A stretch of DNA of 64,000 bases. Source: Streptomyces sp. NBC_00582. Its GTDB lineage: Bacteria > Actinomycetota > Actinomycetes > Streptomycetales > Streptomycetaceae. This document shows positions 32,481-42,527 of the stretch, piece by piece. The stretch spans positions 5,332,001-5,396,000 of the forward strand of contig NZ_CP107772.1 of assembly GCF_036345155.1 (NCBI RefSeq), written 5' to 3'. How positions within the stretch are numbered: position 1 is the stretch's first letter; the number at the start of each line of letters is the position of its first letter. The notes beneath the pieces are model-generated. The model was not told where the DNA came from and ran no database searches. It saw only the letters and a list, made by a program, of their open reading frames with translations. The position numbers and the translations under genes were made by a program.

Positions 32481-34802
32481 ATGAACAGCGACGCTGACCA
32501 GCAGCACCTCGCCCAGGCCGACCCGGCGTACGCCGCCGGGGAACTGGCCAGGGCGCTCAGGACCGCGCTCACCCACGCCGACCCCGCCACCCGCCGCCGC
32601 GCCGAGGACCGGGGCCGCTCCTGGCGGTCCGTGCTCGCCGGCATGGCGGAGGGCGTCCTCACGATCGGCTCCCGCACACCCGTCGCCGGCCTGCCCGCGT
32701 GGGTGACGCCGGAGGTCCTGCGCGGCGGCTTCGCCACCGGCGAGCCCAGCGCCTCCGGGCCCCTGACGGAGTACGAGACCGAGGCGGCTCGCCGGGCCGG
32801 GGTGCCGCGCGAGCGGCAGGCCCTGTTCACGTACTGGCTGTCCGCCGACGGCCTGGGCCGGCTCTACGACCTCCTGGACAGCGGACACTACGAGGTGACC
32901 GTGCCGGAGGAGGCCGCTCTGCTCACCGTGGCCTGGCTGGCCCGCGCAGGACAGCCCGAGGCGGCGGCGGCCCTCGTCGCGGAACTCGCCCCCTTCGCCG
33001 GACGGCTGCGGTTCACCCCCCGGCCGGCGACCCGGCCCGTGCCCGAGGCGGACGCCGTGCACCGGCAGACCGTCGCCGACGCCGGTCGGACCCTCGCGCG
33101 GCGCCGGCCCAGCAAGGCCGTGGAGACCCAGCGGGAGGCACTGACCGTGTGGCAGCCGTTCGGCGACGCACTCCTCGCGCACTGGCTGGAGACCGCCGAC
33201 GACGAGGGTGTCGTCCACGTCCCGGAGCGGGCCGCCCACCTGGACTGGTACGTGCGCGCAGGCGATCTGCTGTGGCGCTACCGCGAGCTGGCCCGCCGTC
33301 ACACGCACTGCACCAAACACCTGGACCACAAGCAGAATCTGGCGATCCTGCGGGACGGGCTGGACCAGGCCGTCACCGGCCGGGGGCCGGACCCGCGCCA
33401 GCTCGGGCTGCTGCGGCACGCCGTCACCTCGATGGTGCGGCGGCGCGGACGGCCCGGTTCCGCCCCGCACACGGCACTGCGCCGGGAGCAGGCCGCGCAG
33501 GCGGCGCTGCCCTCCCACCACGCGCTGGCCCAGCTGGTGCTGCGCCGGCTGGCCGGGCTGGAGCAGTCGGTGGGCGTGGCCGATCCCGCGCCGCTGCTCG
33601 TCCCGGTGACCGAGGCGGAGGCACGGGAGACCGGGCTGCCCGTGGGCGCGGTGATCCCGGCCGGTGTCCGCCGGCCCGTCGAGGGCGCGCTGAGCGCCGC
33701 CCCGGAGACGCTGGTGGAACGCGGTCTGGTGCCGTCGGCGGAGGTGCTGGCCGAGCTCGTCCCGCAGCTCGTCGCGGTCACCGCCGCCGAGGCCTACCCG
33801 GACGGCGCCCTGCGCACGCTGGCCGTCGCGCACCACCGCGCGTTCGCGGGCCGCCGTTCGCTGCTCCTGCTGGGCCTTCAGCAGCAGGTGCGGATCGAGG
33901 AGCTGCCGTGGGTGCGGGCCGTGGCCGGGCAGCGGGCCGAGCGCGGGGCGGGCGAGCCGGCGGCGGTCGCGCTGCGGCGGCTGGGCGAGCTGGCCGTGCA
34001 GGCGTTCCCCGGGACGATCCTGCCGAACCCGCTGGTCCGCGAACTGGCCGTGCTGGCCCGTCAGGCCGAACTCGGGGCGCCCCTGGTCGAGGAGCTGGCC
34101 AACGACCTCTTCGCCGGCGCGTTCGGCCCCAAGTTCCTCGCGGCGGCACGGGTGGCGGCGGAACTGCTCGGCGGCGGTTCGCTCTACGAGCGCTACTACG
34201 GGATCGACTACGCGGCGGTGCGCAACCTCGCGATCGTGGAGGCCGCCGAGGCGCGGACCCGGCCGCCCGGGCCGCGGACCTCGCCGGGGTTCGGGCGGTT
34301 GTGCGTGGACCGTGCGGAGGCGTTCTCGGCGGGGTCCTGGTCCCGGTCCTCCGGCTGGTCGGTGGCCGGGAACGGCAAGGTGATCGAGCAGGCGCAGATC
34401 CTCACCACGCACAACCTGGCCACCCTGGTCCACCGGGTCGGCATCGCCCCGGCCCCGGGCTGGGAGGACCTGGCGCGCCGGAGCTTCGTCACCGTGTGCC
34501 GACTGACCGCCCGGGTGCACGGCCAGGCGTTCCCCCTGGCCACGATCAAGGACGCGGCCTACGCCTGGCGGCAGATGGTCTTCCAGCTCTCCCTGTGCAC
34601 GGCGCGGGAGCGGGCCCGGACCCTCGGCTGGCTGTCCGAGGAGGCCGCTCGCCACCCGGGCCGTGCCGGCGCCCGGCTCGCCCCGGCCGTGACCGGTCTG
34701 CGCCAGGTCGCGGAGGGCGGCCACGCCGACGACGGCGTCGGCCGCCTCCTGCTGGCCTGGACGACGAACGGCCACTGGCTCCAGGAGGAGCCGCGGCCCT
34801 AG
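32481..34802 (+). CDS. Large alpha-helical protein of unknown function linked to tRNA-like RNAs
   Basis: The 773-residue soluble protein looks helical throughout, with repeated Ala/Leu/Arg-rich helices like an alpha-solenoid. Notable patches are HTHCTKHLDHKQNLAI near 275, FGPKFLAAARVAAELLGGGS near 555, NGKVIEQAQILTTHNLATLV near 631 and AYAWRQMVFQLSLCTARE near 693. The last two look like conserved family signatures, but I cannot name the family or assign a catalytic motif. The ATG lies three bases after the discriminator base of tRNA-like RNA 2. No Shine-Dalgarno lies in the usual window; the nearest purine run (GGAGGGAG) is 28 bp upstream, inside the cloverleaf. tRNA-type 3' processing would leave a nearly leaderless mRNA. 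The gene ends 7 bp from the convergent bkdC. Its position suggests that it binds or acts with these RNAs, which is inference. Confidence 0.8.
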   Translation: MNSDADQQHLAQADPAYAAGELARALRTALTHADPATRRRAEDRGRSWRSVLAGMAEGVLTIGSRTPVAGLPAWVTPEVLRGGFATGEPSASGPLTEYETEAARRAGVPRERQALFTYWLSADGLGRLYDLLDSGHYEVTVPEEAALLTVAWLARAGQPEAAAALVAELAPFAGRLRFTPRPATRPVPEADAVHRQTVADAGRTLARRRPSKAVETQREALTVWQPFGDALLAHWLETADDEGVVHVPERAAHLDWYVRAGDLLWRYRELARRHTHCTKHLDHKQNLAILRDGLDQAVTGRGPDPRQLGLLRHAVTSMVRRRGRPGSAPHTALRREQAAQAALPSHHALAQLVLRRLAGLEQSVGVADPAPLLVPVTEAEARETGLPVGAVIPAGVRRPVEGALSAAPETLVERGLVPSAEVLAELVPQLVAVTAAEAYPDGALRTLAVAHHRAFAGRRSLLLLGLQQQVRIEELPWVRAVAGQRAERGAGEPAAVALRRLGELAVQAFPGTILPNPLVRELAVLARQAELGAPLVEELANDLFAGAFGPKFLAAARVAAELLGGGSLYERYYGIDYAAVRNLAIVEAAEARTRPPGPRTSPGFGRLCVDRAEAFSAGSWSRSSGWSVAGNGKVIEQAQILTTHNLATLVHRVGIAPAPGWEDLARRSFVTVCRLTARVHGQAFPLATIKDAAYAWRQMVFQLSLCTARERARTLGWLSEEAARHPGRAGARLAPAVTGLRQVAEGGHADDGVGRLLLAWTTNGHWLQEEPRP

Positions 34803-34809
34803 GGGGCGC

Positions 34810-36267
34810 TCACGCCCAGGTGATCAGCCGCTTCGGCTCCTCCAGGATCGCCGCCACGTCGGCCAGCACCTTGGAGCCCAGCTCCCCGTCCACCAGCCGG
34901 TGGTCGAAGGACAGCGCCAGGGTGGTCACCTGGCGGGGCTTCACCTTGCCCTTGTGGACCCACGGCTGGAGCTTGATCGCGCCGACCGCGAGGATCGCCG
35001 ACTCGCCGGGGTTGAGGATCGGGGTGCCGGTGTCGACGCCGAAGACGCCGACGTTGGTGATCGTCACCGTGCCGCCCTGCATGGCGGCGGGGGACGTCCT
35101 GCCCTCGCGGGCGGTGGAGACCAGCTCGCTCAGGGACTCGGCAAGCTGCGGCAGCGTCTTGGCGTGCGCGTCCTTGATGTTCGGCACGAGCAGCCCGCGC
35201 GGGGTGGCCGCCGCGATGCCCAGGTTGACGTAGTGCTTGACCACGATCTCCTGGGCCGCCTCGTCCCAGGAGGCGTTGATCTCCGGGTGGCGCCGGATCG
35301 CGACCAGCAGGGCCTTGGCGATCAGCAGCAGCGGGTTGATCCGCAGCCCCCGCATGTCGTACGTGTCGGGGGACTGCTTGATCTCCTCGATCAGCTTGAG
35401 CGTGCGCGTCACGTCGACCGTGATGAACTCGGTGACATGCGGAGCGGTGAACGCCGAGCCGACCATCGCCGCCGCCGTCGCCTTGCGGACGCCCTTGACC
35501 GGGACACGGGTCTCGCGCACCGCGTCGTACGAGGCGACGGGCGCCGGCAAGGGAGCCGTGACCGGTGCCGGGGCCGGGGTGACCGGCGCGGGCGCCTGGG
35601 CCGGTGCCGCCGCCGTGGCCTGCGGGGCCGCCGCCGCGTGCACGTCGTCCCGCGTGATGATGCCGTCCGGGCCGGTCGGGACCACCGTCGTGAGGTCCAC
35701 GCCCAGGTCCTTGGCCAGCTTGCGCACCGGCGGCTTGGCCAGCGGGCGCTCCGTGCCGGCCGGGGCGGGCACCGCCGGGGCGCCGCCATGGCCGTTCAGC
35801 TCGGACTGCACGGCCGCGGCCGCGGGCTCCTGGGCCGGGATCGCGCTGCTCTTGCGGGGGCGGCGCCTGGTGGAGGAGGCGGCCACGCCGTACCCGACGA
35901 GCACCGGCTGGCGGCCGGAACCCACCGGCTTCTTCTCCTCGGCGGCGGGGGCGGCCGGGGCTGCGGCCGCCTGGGCGGGCGCCGGTGCCTCGGCGGGCGC
36001 CGCGCCGCCCGTCACGTCCACCGCGATGATCGACGTGCCCACGTCCACCGTGGTGCCCTCGGGGAAGTGGAGCGCGCGGACCACACCGTCGTAGGGGATG
36101 GGCAGTTCGACGGCGGCCTTGGCCGTCTCGACCTCGCACACCACCTGGCCGTCGGTGACGGTGTCACCGGGCTGGACGTACCACTTGAGGATCTCGGCCT
36201 CGGTGAGGCCCTCGCCCACGTCCGGCATCTTGAACTCGCGTACGGACGCTTCCGTCATCGTCGTCAC
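34810..36267 (-). CDS. bkdC: Branched-chain alpha-keto acid dehydrogenase E2 (dihydrolipoyl acyltransferase), cluster 1
   Basis: The E2 protein has about 485 residues. A lipoyl domain (about 10-85, lipoylated lysine in EVETAKAAVELP), a long Ala/Pro linker, a peripheral subunit-binding domain (about 190-225: PPVRKLAKDLGVDLTTVVP) and the catalytic acyltransferase domain with LSFDHRLVDGELG (near 455) are all present. It transfers the acyl group from lipoamide to CoA, making isobutyryl-, isovaleryl- or 2-methylbutyryl-CoA. The GTG at 36267 has AGGAG six bases upstream, and an ATG lies three codons later. It is the third gene of bkdA-bkdB-bkdC. A second E2 lies at 51390-52688. Confidence 0.93.
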   Translation of the reverse strand: MTTMTEASVREFKMPDVGEGLTEAEILKWYVQPGDTVTDGQVVCEVETAKAAVELPIPYDGVVRALHFPEGTTVDVGTSIIAVDVTGGAAPAEAPAPAQAAAAPAAPAAEEKKPVGSGRQPVLVGYGVAASSTRRRPRKSSAIPAQEPAAAAVQSELNGHGGAPAVPAPAGTERPLAKPPVRKLAKDLGVDLTTVVPTGPDGIITRDDVHAAAAPQATAAAPAQAPAPVTPAPAPVTAPLPAPVASYDAVRETRVPVKGVRKATAAAMVGSAFTAPHVTEFITVDVTRTLKLIEEIKQSPDTYDMRGLRINPLLLIAKALLVAIRRHPEINASWDEAAQEIVVKHYVNLGIAAATPRGLLVPNIKDAHAKTLPQLAESLSELVSTAREGRTSPAAMQGGTVTITNVGVFGVDTGTPILNPGESAILAVGAIKLQPWVHKGKVKPRQVTTLALSFDHRLVDGELGSKVLADVAAILEEPKRLITWA

Positions 36268-36277
36268 GACCCTCTCC

Positions 36278-37270
36278 TCAGTACGCCAGGGCACGGTCGA
36301 CGGCGTCGAGCACCCGGTCCAGGCCCGGCAGGTACTCCTCCTCCAGGCGGGCCGGCGGGTACGGGGCGTGGTAGCCGCCGACCCGGAGCACCGGGGCCTC
36401 CAGGTGGTAGAAGCAGCGCTCGGTGATCCGGGCGGCGATCTCCGCGCCGGAGCCGAAGAACACCGGGGCCTCGTGGACCACGACCAGACGGCGGGTCTTC
36501 TCGACGGAGGCCTGGACGGAGTCGAAGTCGAGCGGCGAGACCGAGCGCAGGTCCAGGACCTCCAGGTTCTTGCCCTCCTCGGCGGCCGCGTCGGCGGCCT
36601 CCAGGCAGAGCTTCACCATCGGGCCGTAGGCGGCGAGCGTGAGGTCGGTGCCGGGGCGGACGACCTGGGCCTTGTGCAGCTCGCCCGGGATGGCCTCGGT
36701 GTTGACCTCGCCCTTGTCCCAGTAGCGGCGCTTGGGCTCGAAGAAGATCACCGGGTCGTCGCTCTGGATGGCCTGCTGCATCATCCAGTACGCGTCGGAG
36801 GCGTTGGAGGGGGAGACCACCTTCAAGCCCGCGACGTGCGCGAACAGTGACTCCGGGGACTCGGAGTGGTGCTCGACCGCGCCGATGCCGCCGCCGTAGG
36901 GGATGCGGACGACGACCGGCATCTTCACCTTGCCCAGGGAACGGGCGTGCATCTTGGCGAGCTGGGTGACGATCTGGTCGTAGGCCGGGAAGACGAAGCC
37001 GTCGAACTGGATCTCCACCACCGGGCGGTAGCCGCGCAGGGCCAGGCCGATGGCGGTGCCGACGATGCCGGACTCGGCGAGCGGGGTGTCGATGACCCGG
37101 CTCTCGCCGAAGTCCTTCTGCAGGCCGTCCGTCACCCGGAAGACACCGCCGAGCTTGCCGACGTCCTCGCCCATGACGAGGACCTTCGGGTCGGTCTCCA
37201 GGGCGTGCCGCAGCGATTCGTTGATCGCCTTGGCCAGGGCCATGGTCCTGGCTGTCGTGGTCTGCGCCAT
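36278..37270 (-). CDS. bkdB: Branched-chain alpha-keto acid dehydrogenase E1 beta subunit, cluster 1
   Basis: The 330-residue protein has the transketolase-like pyrimidine-binding domain (VLVMGEDVGKLGGVFRVTDG near 31, RVIDTPLAESGIVGTAIGLA near 58, VRIPYGGGIGAVEHHSES near 118). The C-terminal transketolase domain follows (LEVLDLRSVSPLDFDSV, VVVHEAPVFFGSGAEIAARI). It pairs with E1 alpha in the thiamine-diphosphate decarboxylase of BCKDH. The ATG at 37270 is one base after the E1 alpha stop, so translation is coupled. Product CoA esters feed branched fatty-acid synthesis and valine/leucine/isoleucine catabolism. Confidence 0.95.
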   Translation of the reverse strand: MAQTTTARTMALAKAINESLRHALETDPKVLVMGEDVGKLGGVFRVTDGLQKDFGESRVIDTPLAESGIVGTAIGLALRGYRPVVEIQFDGFVFPAYDQIVTQLAKMHARSLGKVKMPVVVRIPYGGGIGAVEHHSESPESLFAHVAGLKVVSPSNASDAYWMMQQAIQSDDPVIFFEPKRRYWDKGEVNTEAIPGELHKAQVVRPGTDLTLAAYGPMVKLCLEAADAAAEEGKNLEVLDLRSVSPLDFDSVQASVEKTRRLVVVHEAPVFFGSGAEIAARITERCFYHLEAPVLRVGGYHAPYPPARLEEEYLPGLDRVLDAVDRALAY

Positions 37271-37271
37271 C

Positions 37272-38453
37272 TCACTTACCCCCGTCTTCGTCCGCGAACG
37301 ACGCCTGGTAGGCGGCGAACTGCGCCCGCTCCTCGTCGACGAGCGCGTGCCCGTCCGCGTACACGTTCTCGAAGATGGCGAAGTGGTCCGGGTCCGGCAT
37401 GGCACGGACCGCTTCGCGCACTCGCCTGCCCAACGCCTCGCTCTCGGCCTCGAGTTCCGCGAAGAATCCCTCGTCCGTGTGGTTTGAGGCCTCCAGGTGG
37501 CGGCGCAGCCGCAGGAGCGGGTCCTTCGCCTCCCACGCCAGCCGCTCCTCGTCGCCGCGGTAGCGGGTCGGGTCGTCGGAGGTGGTGTGGGCGCCCATGC
37601 GGTAGGTGTACGCCTCGACGAGGGTGGGGCCCTCGCCGTTGCGGGCCCGCTCCAGGGCCCAGCGGGTGACCGCGAGGCAGGCCAGCACGTCGTTGCCGTC
37701 GACGCGGACGCCGGGGAAGCCGAAGCCCTGGGCGCGCTGGTAGAGCGGGACGCGGGTCTGCTTCTCGGTCGGCTCGGAGATCGCCCACTGGTTGTTCTGG
37801 CAGAAGAACACCACCGGCGCGTTGTAGACGGCGGAGAAGGTGAAGGACTCGGCCACGTCGCCCTGGCTGGACGCGCCGTCGCCGAAGTAGGCGATCACCG
37901 CGCTGTCCGCGCCGTCCTTGGCGATGCCCATCGCGTACCCGGTCGCGTGGAGCGTCTGGGAGCCGATGACGATCGTGTAGAGGTGGAAGTTGTTGCCGTT
38001 GGGGTCCCAGCCTCCGTTGTTCACCCCGCGGAACATGCCGAGCAGGTTGGTCGGGTCGACCCCGCGGCACCAGGCGACGCCGTGCTCGCGGTAGGTGGGG
38101 AAGACGTAGTCGTCGTCGCGCAGGGCGCGGCCCGAACCGATCTGGGCGGCCTCCTGGCCGAGCAGTGAGGCCCACAGGCCGAGCTCGCCCTGGCGCTGCA
38201 GGGAGGTGGCCTCGGCGTCGAAGCGACGGGTGAGCACCATGTCGCGGTACAGGCCGCGGAGGTCTTCGGGGGTGACGCCGGATACGTACTTGTCGTACGC
38301 GGCGTTCTTGACGCGCTCGCCCTCGGGCGTCAGCAGCTGTACGAGCTCGGGGTCCGTGCCTGGCGCGTTCCTTGCGGTCGTGCGCTTGCCGGCCGTGCTC
38401 TTGGTTCCGGCGCTGCGTCGCGGTTTGCGCGCGGCAGTGCTCTCCACGGTCAC
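37272..38453 (-). CDS. bkdA: Branched-chain alpha-keto acid dehydrogenase E1 alpha subunit, cluster 1
   Basis: The 393-residue E1 alpha binds thiamine diphosphate through YFGDGASSQGDVAESF to VFFCQNNQWAIS (about 195-235). The phosphorylation-loop-type MGAHTTSDDPTRYRG follows near 300. It has a basic Ala/Lys N-terminal extension of about 35 residues (ARKPRRSAGTKSTAGKRTTA). The GTG at 38453 has GGAGG seven bases upstream. It is the first gene of the operon, and the upstream 380 bp hold two palindromes that may be regulatory. It is similar but not identical to the E1 alpha at 53689-54825, which lacks the basic extension. Confidence 0.95.
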   Translation of the reverse strand: MTVESTAARKPRRSAGTKSTAGKRTTARNAPGTDPELVQLLTPEGERVKNAAYDKYVSGVTPEDLRGLYRDMVLTRRFDAEATSLQRQGELGLWASLLGQEAAQIGSGRALRDDDYVFPTYREHGVAWCRGVDPTNLLGMFRGVNNGGWDPNGNNFHLYTIVIGSQTLHATGYAMGIAKDGADSAVIAYFGDGASSQGDVAESFTFSAVYNAPVVFFCQNNQWAISEPTEKQTRVPLYQRAQGFGFPGVRVDGNDVLACLAVTRWALERARNGEGPTLVEAYTYRMGAHTTSDDPTRYRGDEERLAWEAKDPLLRLRRHLEASNHTDEGFFAELEAESEALGRRVREAVRAMPDPDHFAIFENVYADGHALVDEERAQFAAYQASFADEDGGK

Positions 38454-38647
38454 GTGTGCTCCTCCGTCGGTCCGGCATCCCGGGTTCGCCGGGTGCCAGT
38501 GCGGCTCACCTGTGTCTTTGCGGCCGCACAGGTGTGGGTGCGGCCAAAACGGCACAGGCGTGACAGGTGCCCCGGCGAGCGCCCTGCAACAGGCACGTTA
38601 CCCAGTGCTCCACATTTCTGTGAAACCCCTCCTGACCTGCGTTTTTA

Positions 38648-38661
38648 CTTGGATTTCCAAG
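38648..38661. promoter_or_regulatory. Palindrome CTTGGATTTCCAAG upstream of bkdA cluster 1
   Basis: Perfect 6-bp arms flank a 2-bp centre in an AT-rich patch about 200 bp upstream of the bkdA start. It is a candidate operator, possibly for an Lrp-type regulator such as the BkdR encoded at 55002. The assignment is by position only. Confidence 0.4.
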
Positions 38662-38732
38662 CAAATCGCGAAATCGGGAAGTCTCCCTGGTCACAGCCTT
38701 GCAGGGGGCCGGAACAAGGGCACGTTATCCCG

Positions 38733-38746
38733 GTGACCCAGGTCAC
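38733..38746. promoter_or_regulatory. Crp-like site GTGACCCAGGTCAC
   Basis: The perfect palindrome fits the Streptomyces Crp motif GTG-N6-G-N-CAC. It is about 280 bp upstream of the bkdA start and about 90 bp past the kinase stop. Crp in Streptomyces controls precursor supply for antibiotics, so BCKDH would be a sensible target. Confidence 0.45.
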
Positions 38747-38835
38747 GGGAAGAGTCCCCCGAATGCACTACGCGCGCGTGCCGCCCCGGAAAGGGCTTCA
38801 CGCGCGCGTGGCTGAAAAGAGGGGGGGCCGGTCGG

Positions 38836-40437
<1,602 letters not shown>

Positions 40438-40811
40438 CAGTCCTCGCCGTCGTTTCTGCCCGCGGTGCGCGCGGTGTTGTTACGGTCTCCGTCGGCCACG
40501 CTACAGCCTCCGGGCAAGCCTCCGGTCCTGGATGAGCCCCTGCCGGGCTCGCCTCCGGTCCGGGACGGACCGGTCATCAAACCCGTGCCCCCTGCCGGCG
40601 TGCAAATTCTGTGTACCGGCCGCGAGCCACCTGTAACGCTTCCGCGACGCTTCTTTCTCGTAGGGTCACGGAACGGGCACCGAGCTTGACGTGTCAGTGC
40701 CCTGCGGCAGACTTGGCCGGGAATAGCACTTTCGATCAACGGCAGTCAACGGCACGGAGACAGCCGGTGGCGGACGACGGCGCCTTGAAGGGCCTACGGG
40801 GGACGCGGAAC
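40438..40811. other. Divergent intergenic region between the two kinase genes
   Basis: The 374 bp hold no convincing gene and must contain both kinase promoters. Visible structure is a direct repeat GCCTCCGGTCC near 40520 and 40551, and a palindrome CCGGTCC-GGGAC-GGACCGG at 40555-40573. An in-frame GTG at 40767 could extend the right-hand kinase by 15 residues. Confidence 0.6.
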
Positions 40812-42440
40812 ATGAGCCAGGACGGCGCACAGGGCGCGCATGCGGGGCGGGCGCTGGCCAATGGCCGGTATCAGCTGCGCGATCTGCTCGGCCAGGGCGG
40901 CATGGCCTCGGTGCACCTCGCCTACGACTCGGTGCTGGACCGCCAGGTCGCGGTCAAGACGCTCCACACCGAACTCGGTCGTGAGCAGGCCTTTCGTGAG
41001 CGTTTCCGTCGTGAGGCCCAGGCGGTGGCCAAGCTCACGCACACCAACATCGTCTCGGTGTTCGACACCGGCGAGGACGAGATGGGCGGCCTGACGACGC
41101 CGTACATCGTCATGGAGTACGTCGAGGGCCGCCCGCTCGGCTCCGTGCTCGACGAGGACGTGCGGCAGCAGGGCGCGATGCCCGCCGACAAGGCGCTGAA
41201 GATCACCGCGGATGTGCTGGCGGCGCTGGAGATCAGCCACGAGATGGGGCTGGTCCACCGCGACATCAAGCCGGGCAACGTGATGATGACCAAGCGCGGC
41301 GTCGTCAAGGTGATGGACTTCGGCATCGCGCGCGCGATGCAGTCCGGGGTGACGTCGATGACGCAGACCGGCATGGTCGTCGGCACCCCGCAGTACCTCT
41401 CGCCCGAACAGGCCCTCGGACGGGGCGTGGACGCCCGCTCCGACCTGTACTCGGTCGGCATCATGCTGTTCCAACTGGTCACCGGGCGGCTGCCGTTCGA
41501 CGCGGACTCGCCGCTGGCGATCGCGTACGCGCATGTGCAGGAGGAGCCGGTCGCGCCCTCCTCGATCAACCGTTCGCTGCCGCCGGCCGTGGACGCGCTG
41601 GTCGCCCGCGCGCTGAAGAAGAACCCGAACGAACGCTTCCCGACCGCCGTCGCCATGCGCGACGAGTGCCTGCGCATCGCCGCCTCGCTCCAGCCGGCCC
41701 CGCCGAGCATCGTCCCGGGCACCCCCGTGCAGAGCGGTTCGGGCGTCGGCTCCGCGGTGTTCCCGCCGGTCGGCCAGAACACGCCCCAGCCGCCCGTCGG
41801 CCCCGTGCAGACGCCGTACCGGCCCGCGCACACCCCGAACCCGTACGGCGCCCCGACCCCGCCGTCCTACGGCTACCCGCAGCAGCCCGGCTACCAGACG
41901 CCTGCCCCGGCCTACGGTCACCAGCAGGGACCGCCCACGCCGCCGGCGTACAACCTCAGCCCTCAGCCCTCGACCCCGCTGCCCTCGGGCGGCGGCAAGG
42001 GCAACAAGCCGGTGGTGATCGGGTCGGCCCTGGTCGCGGTGGTGGTGGTGGGCGCGTTCCTCATGAGCCTCGCGTTCAACGGCGGCGACGACGAGGGCGG
42101 CAGCGGTGGCTCCAGCGCCTCCCCCTCGGCGACGAAGGCGGCGGACTACCGCGGCCCGGACACCTCCAAGACGATCGAGTCGACCGAGTGCTCCGAGCCG
42201 GATGAGTCGTACAACGACCCCGACAAGGTCCGGGTGCCGGACTTCAAGTTCAAGTACATCCAGTCGGTCAAGTCCTGCTTCCAGGCGGCCGGCTGGAAGA
42301 TGAAGATCAAGTACGTGGACGAGAACACCTACGGCGACGGGGCGGTCATGGACCAGTTCCCCTCCGCCGGCACGGATGTCGACCCGTCGGACATGCCGGA
42401 GATCGAGCTGAGCGTGTCGACGGGCAACCCGGCGTCCTGA
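40812..42440 (+). CDS. Transmembrane Ser/Thr protein kinase with a single PASTA-like domain
   Basis: The 542-residue protein has a kinase domain at about 15-290: GQGGMASVHLAYD, VAVKTLH, HRDIKPGNVMM, VMDFGIARAM and VGTPQYLSPEQ. A Pro/Tyr/Gln-rich linker follows (YGYPQQPGYQTPAPAYGHQQ), then a transmembrane helix at about 400-420 (VVIGSALVAVVVVGAFLMSL). The external C-terminal domain (about 460-542) ends VMDQFPSAGTDVDPSDMPEI and resembles one PASTA unit, the muropeptide or beta-lactam sensing module. The ATG at 40812 has GGGGGACGCGGAAC before it. Together with the divergent kinase it forms a receptor-kinase pair. A hairpin terminator follows. Confidence 0.93.
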   Translation: MSQDGAQGAHAGRALANGRYQLRDLLGQGGMASVHLAYDSVLDRQVAVKTLHTELGREQAFRERFRREAQAVAKLTHTNIVSVFDTGEDEMGGLTTPYIVMEYVEGRPLGSVLDEDVRQQGAMPADKALKITADVLAALEISHEMGLVHRDIKPGNVMMTKRGVVKVMDFGIARAMQSGVTSMTQTGMVVGTPQYLSPEQALGRGVDARSDLYSVGIMLFQLVTGRLPFDADSPLAIAYAHVQEEPVAPSSINRSLPPAVDALVARALKKNPNERFPTAVAMRDECLRIAASLQPAPPSIVPGTPVQSGSGVGSAVFPPVGQNTPQPPVGPVQTPYRPAHTPNPYGAPTPPSYGYPQQPGYQTPAPAYGHQQGPPTPPAYNLSPQPSTPLPSGGGKGNKPVVIGSALVAVVVVGAFLMSLAFNGGDDEGGSGGSSASPSATKAADYRGPDTSKTIESTECSEPDESYNDPDKVRVPDFKFKYIQSVKSCFQAAGWKMKIKYVDENTYGDGAVMDQFPSAGTDVDPSDMPEIELSVSTGNPAS

Positions 42441-42452
42441 CGCGCATGAGAG

Positions 42453-42477
42453 AGGGCCCGGCGTCGCGCCGGGCCCT
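42453..42477 (+). terminator. Terminator of the PASTA kinase gene
   Basis: The perfect 11-bp stem (AGGGCCCGGCG with CGCCGGGCCCT) has a 3-nt loop, starts 12 bp after the stop and is followed by GTGTCGTCT. It may also serve the convergent proteasome-activator gene. Confidence 0.85.
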
Positions 42478-42494
42478 GTGTCGTCTGAGCTGTT

Positions 42495-42527
42495 CTTAGA
42501 GGTACGGGCCCTGGAGATACGGCCTTA
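42495..42527 (-). repeat. Duplicated tail sequence beyond the proteasome activator stop
   Basis: Read on the minus strand, CCGTACCTCTAA (Pro-Tyr-Leu-stop), the true end of the gene, recurs 30 bp later as CCGTACCTCTAA with CCGTATCTCCAG between. In the frame shifted from the gene these read RPYLQGPYL and stop. Part of the coding tail has therefore been copied downstream. Confidence 0.75.

Larger units (their letters stand above)
38454..38835. other. Upstream region of bkdA cluster 1 and 3' flank of the kinase gene
   Basis: The 382 bp hold no gene. They contain two perfect 14-bp palindromes (38648-38661 and 38733-38746) and two copies of ACGCGCGCGTG 30 bp apart (38770-38780 and 38800-38810) near the end of the kinase gene. 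A local AT-rich patch (GTTTTTACTTGGATTTCC near 38641) is unusual for this GC-rich DNA and may mark the bkdA promoter. Confidence 0.7.

Noticed and set aside
32217..34775. An 852-codon minus-strand frame opposite the tRNA-linked gene
   Set aside because: Low-complexity Arg/Gly/Gln-rich translation that also runs through the tandem repeat and both cloverleaves. The plus-strand frame has protein-like composition.
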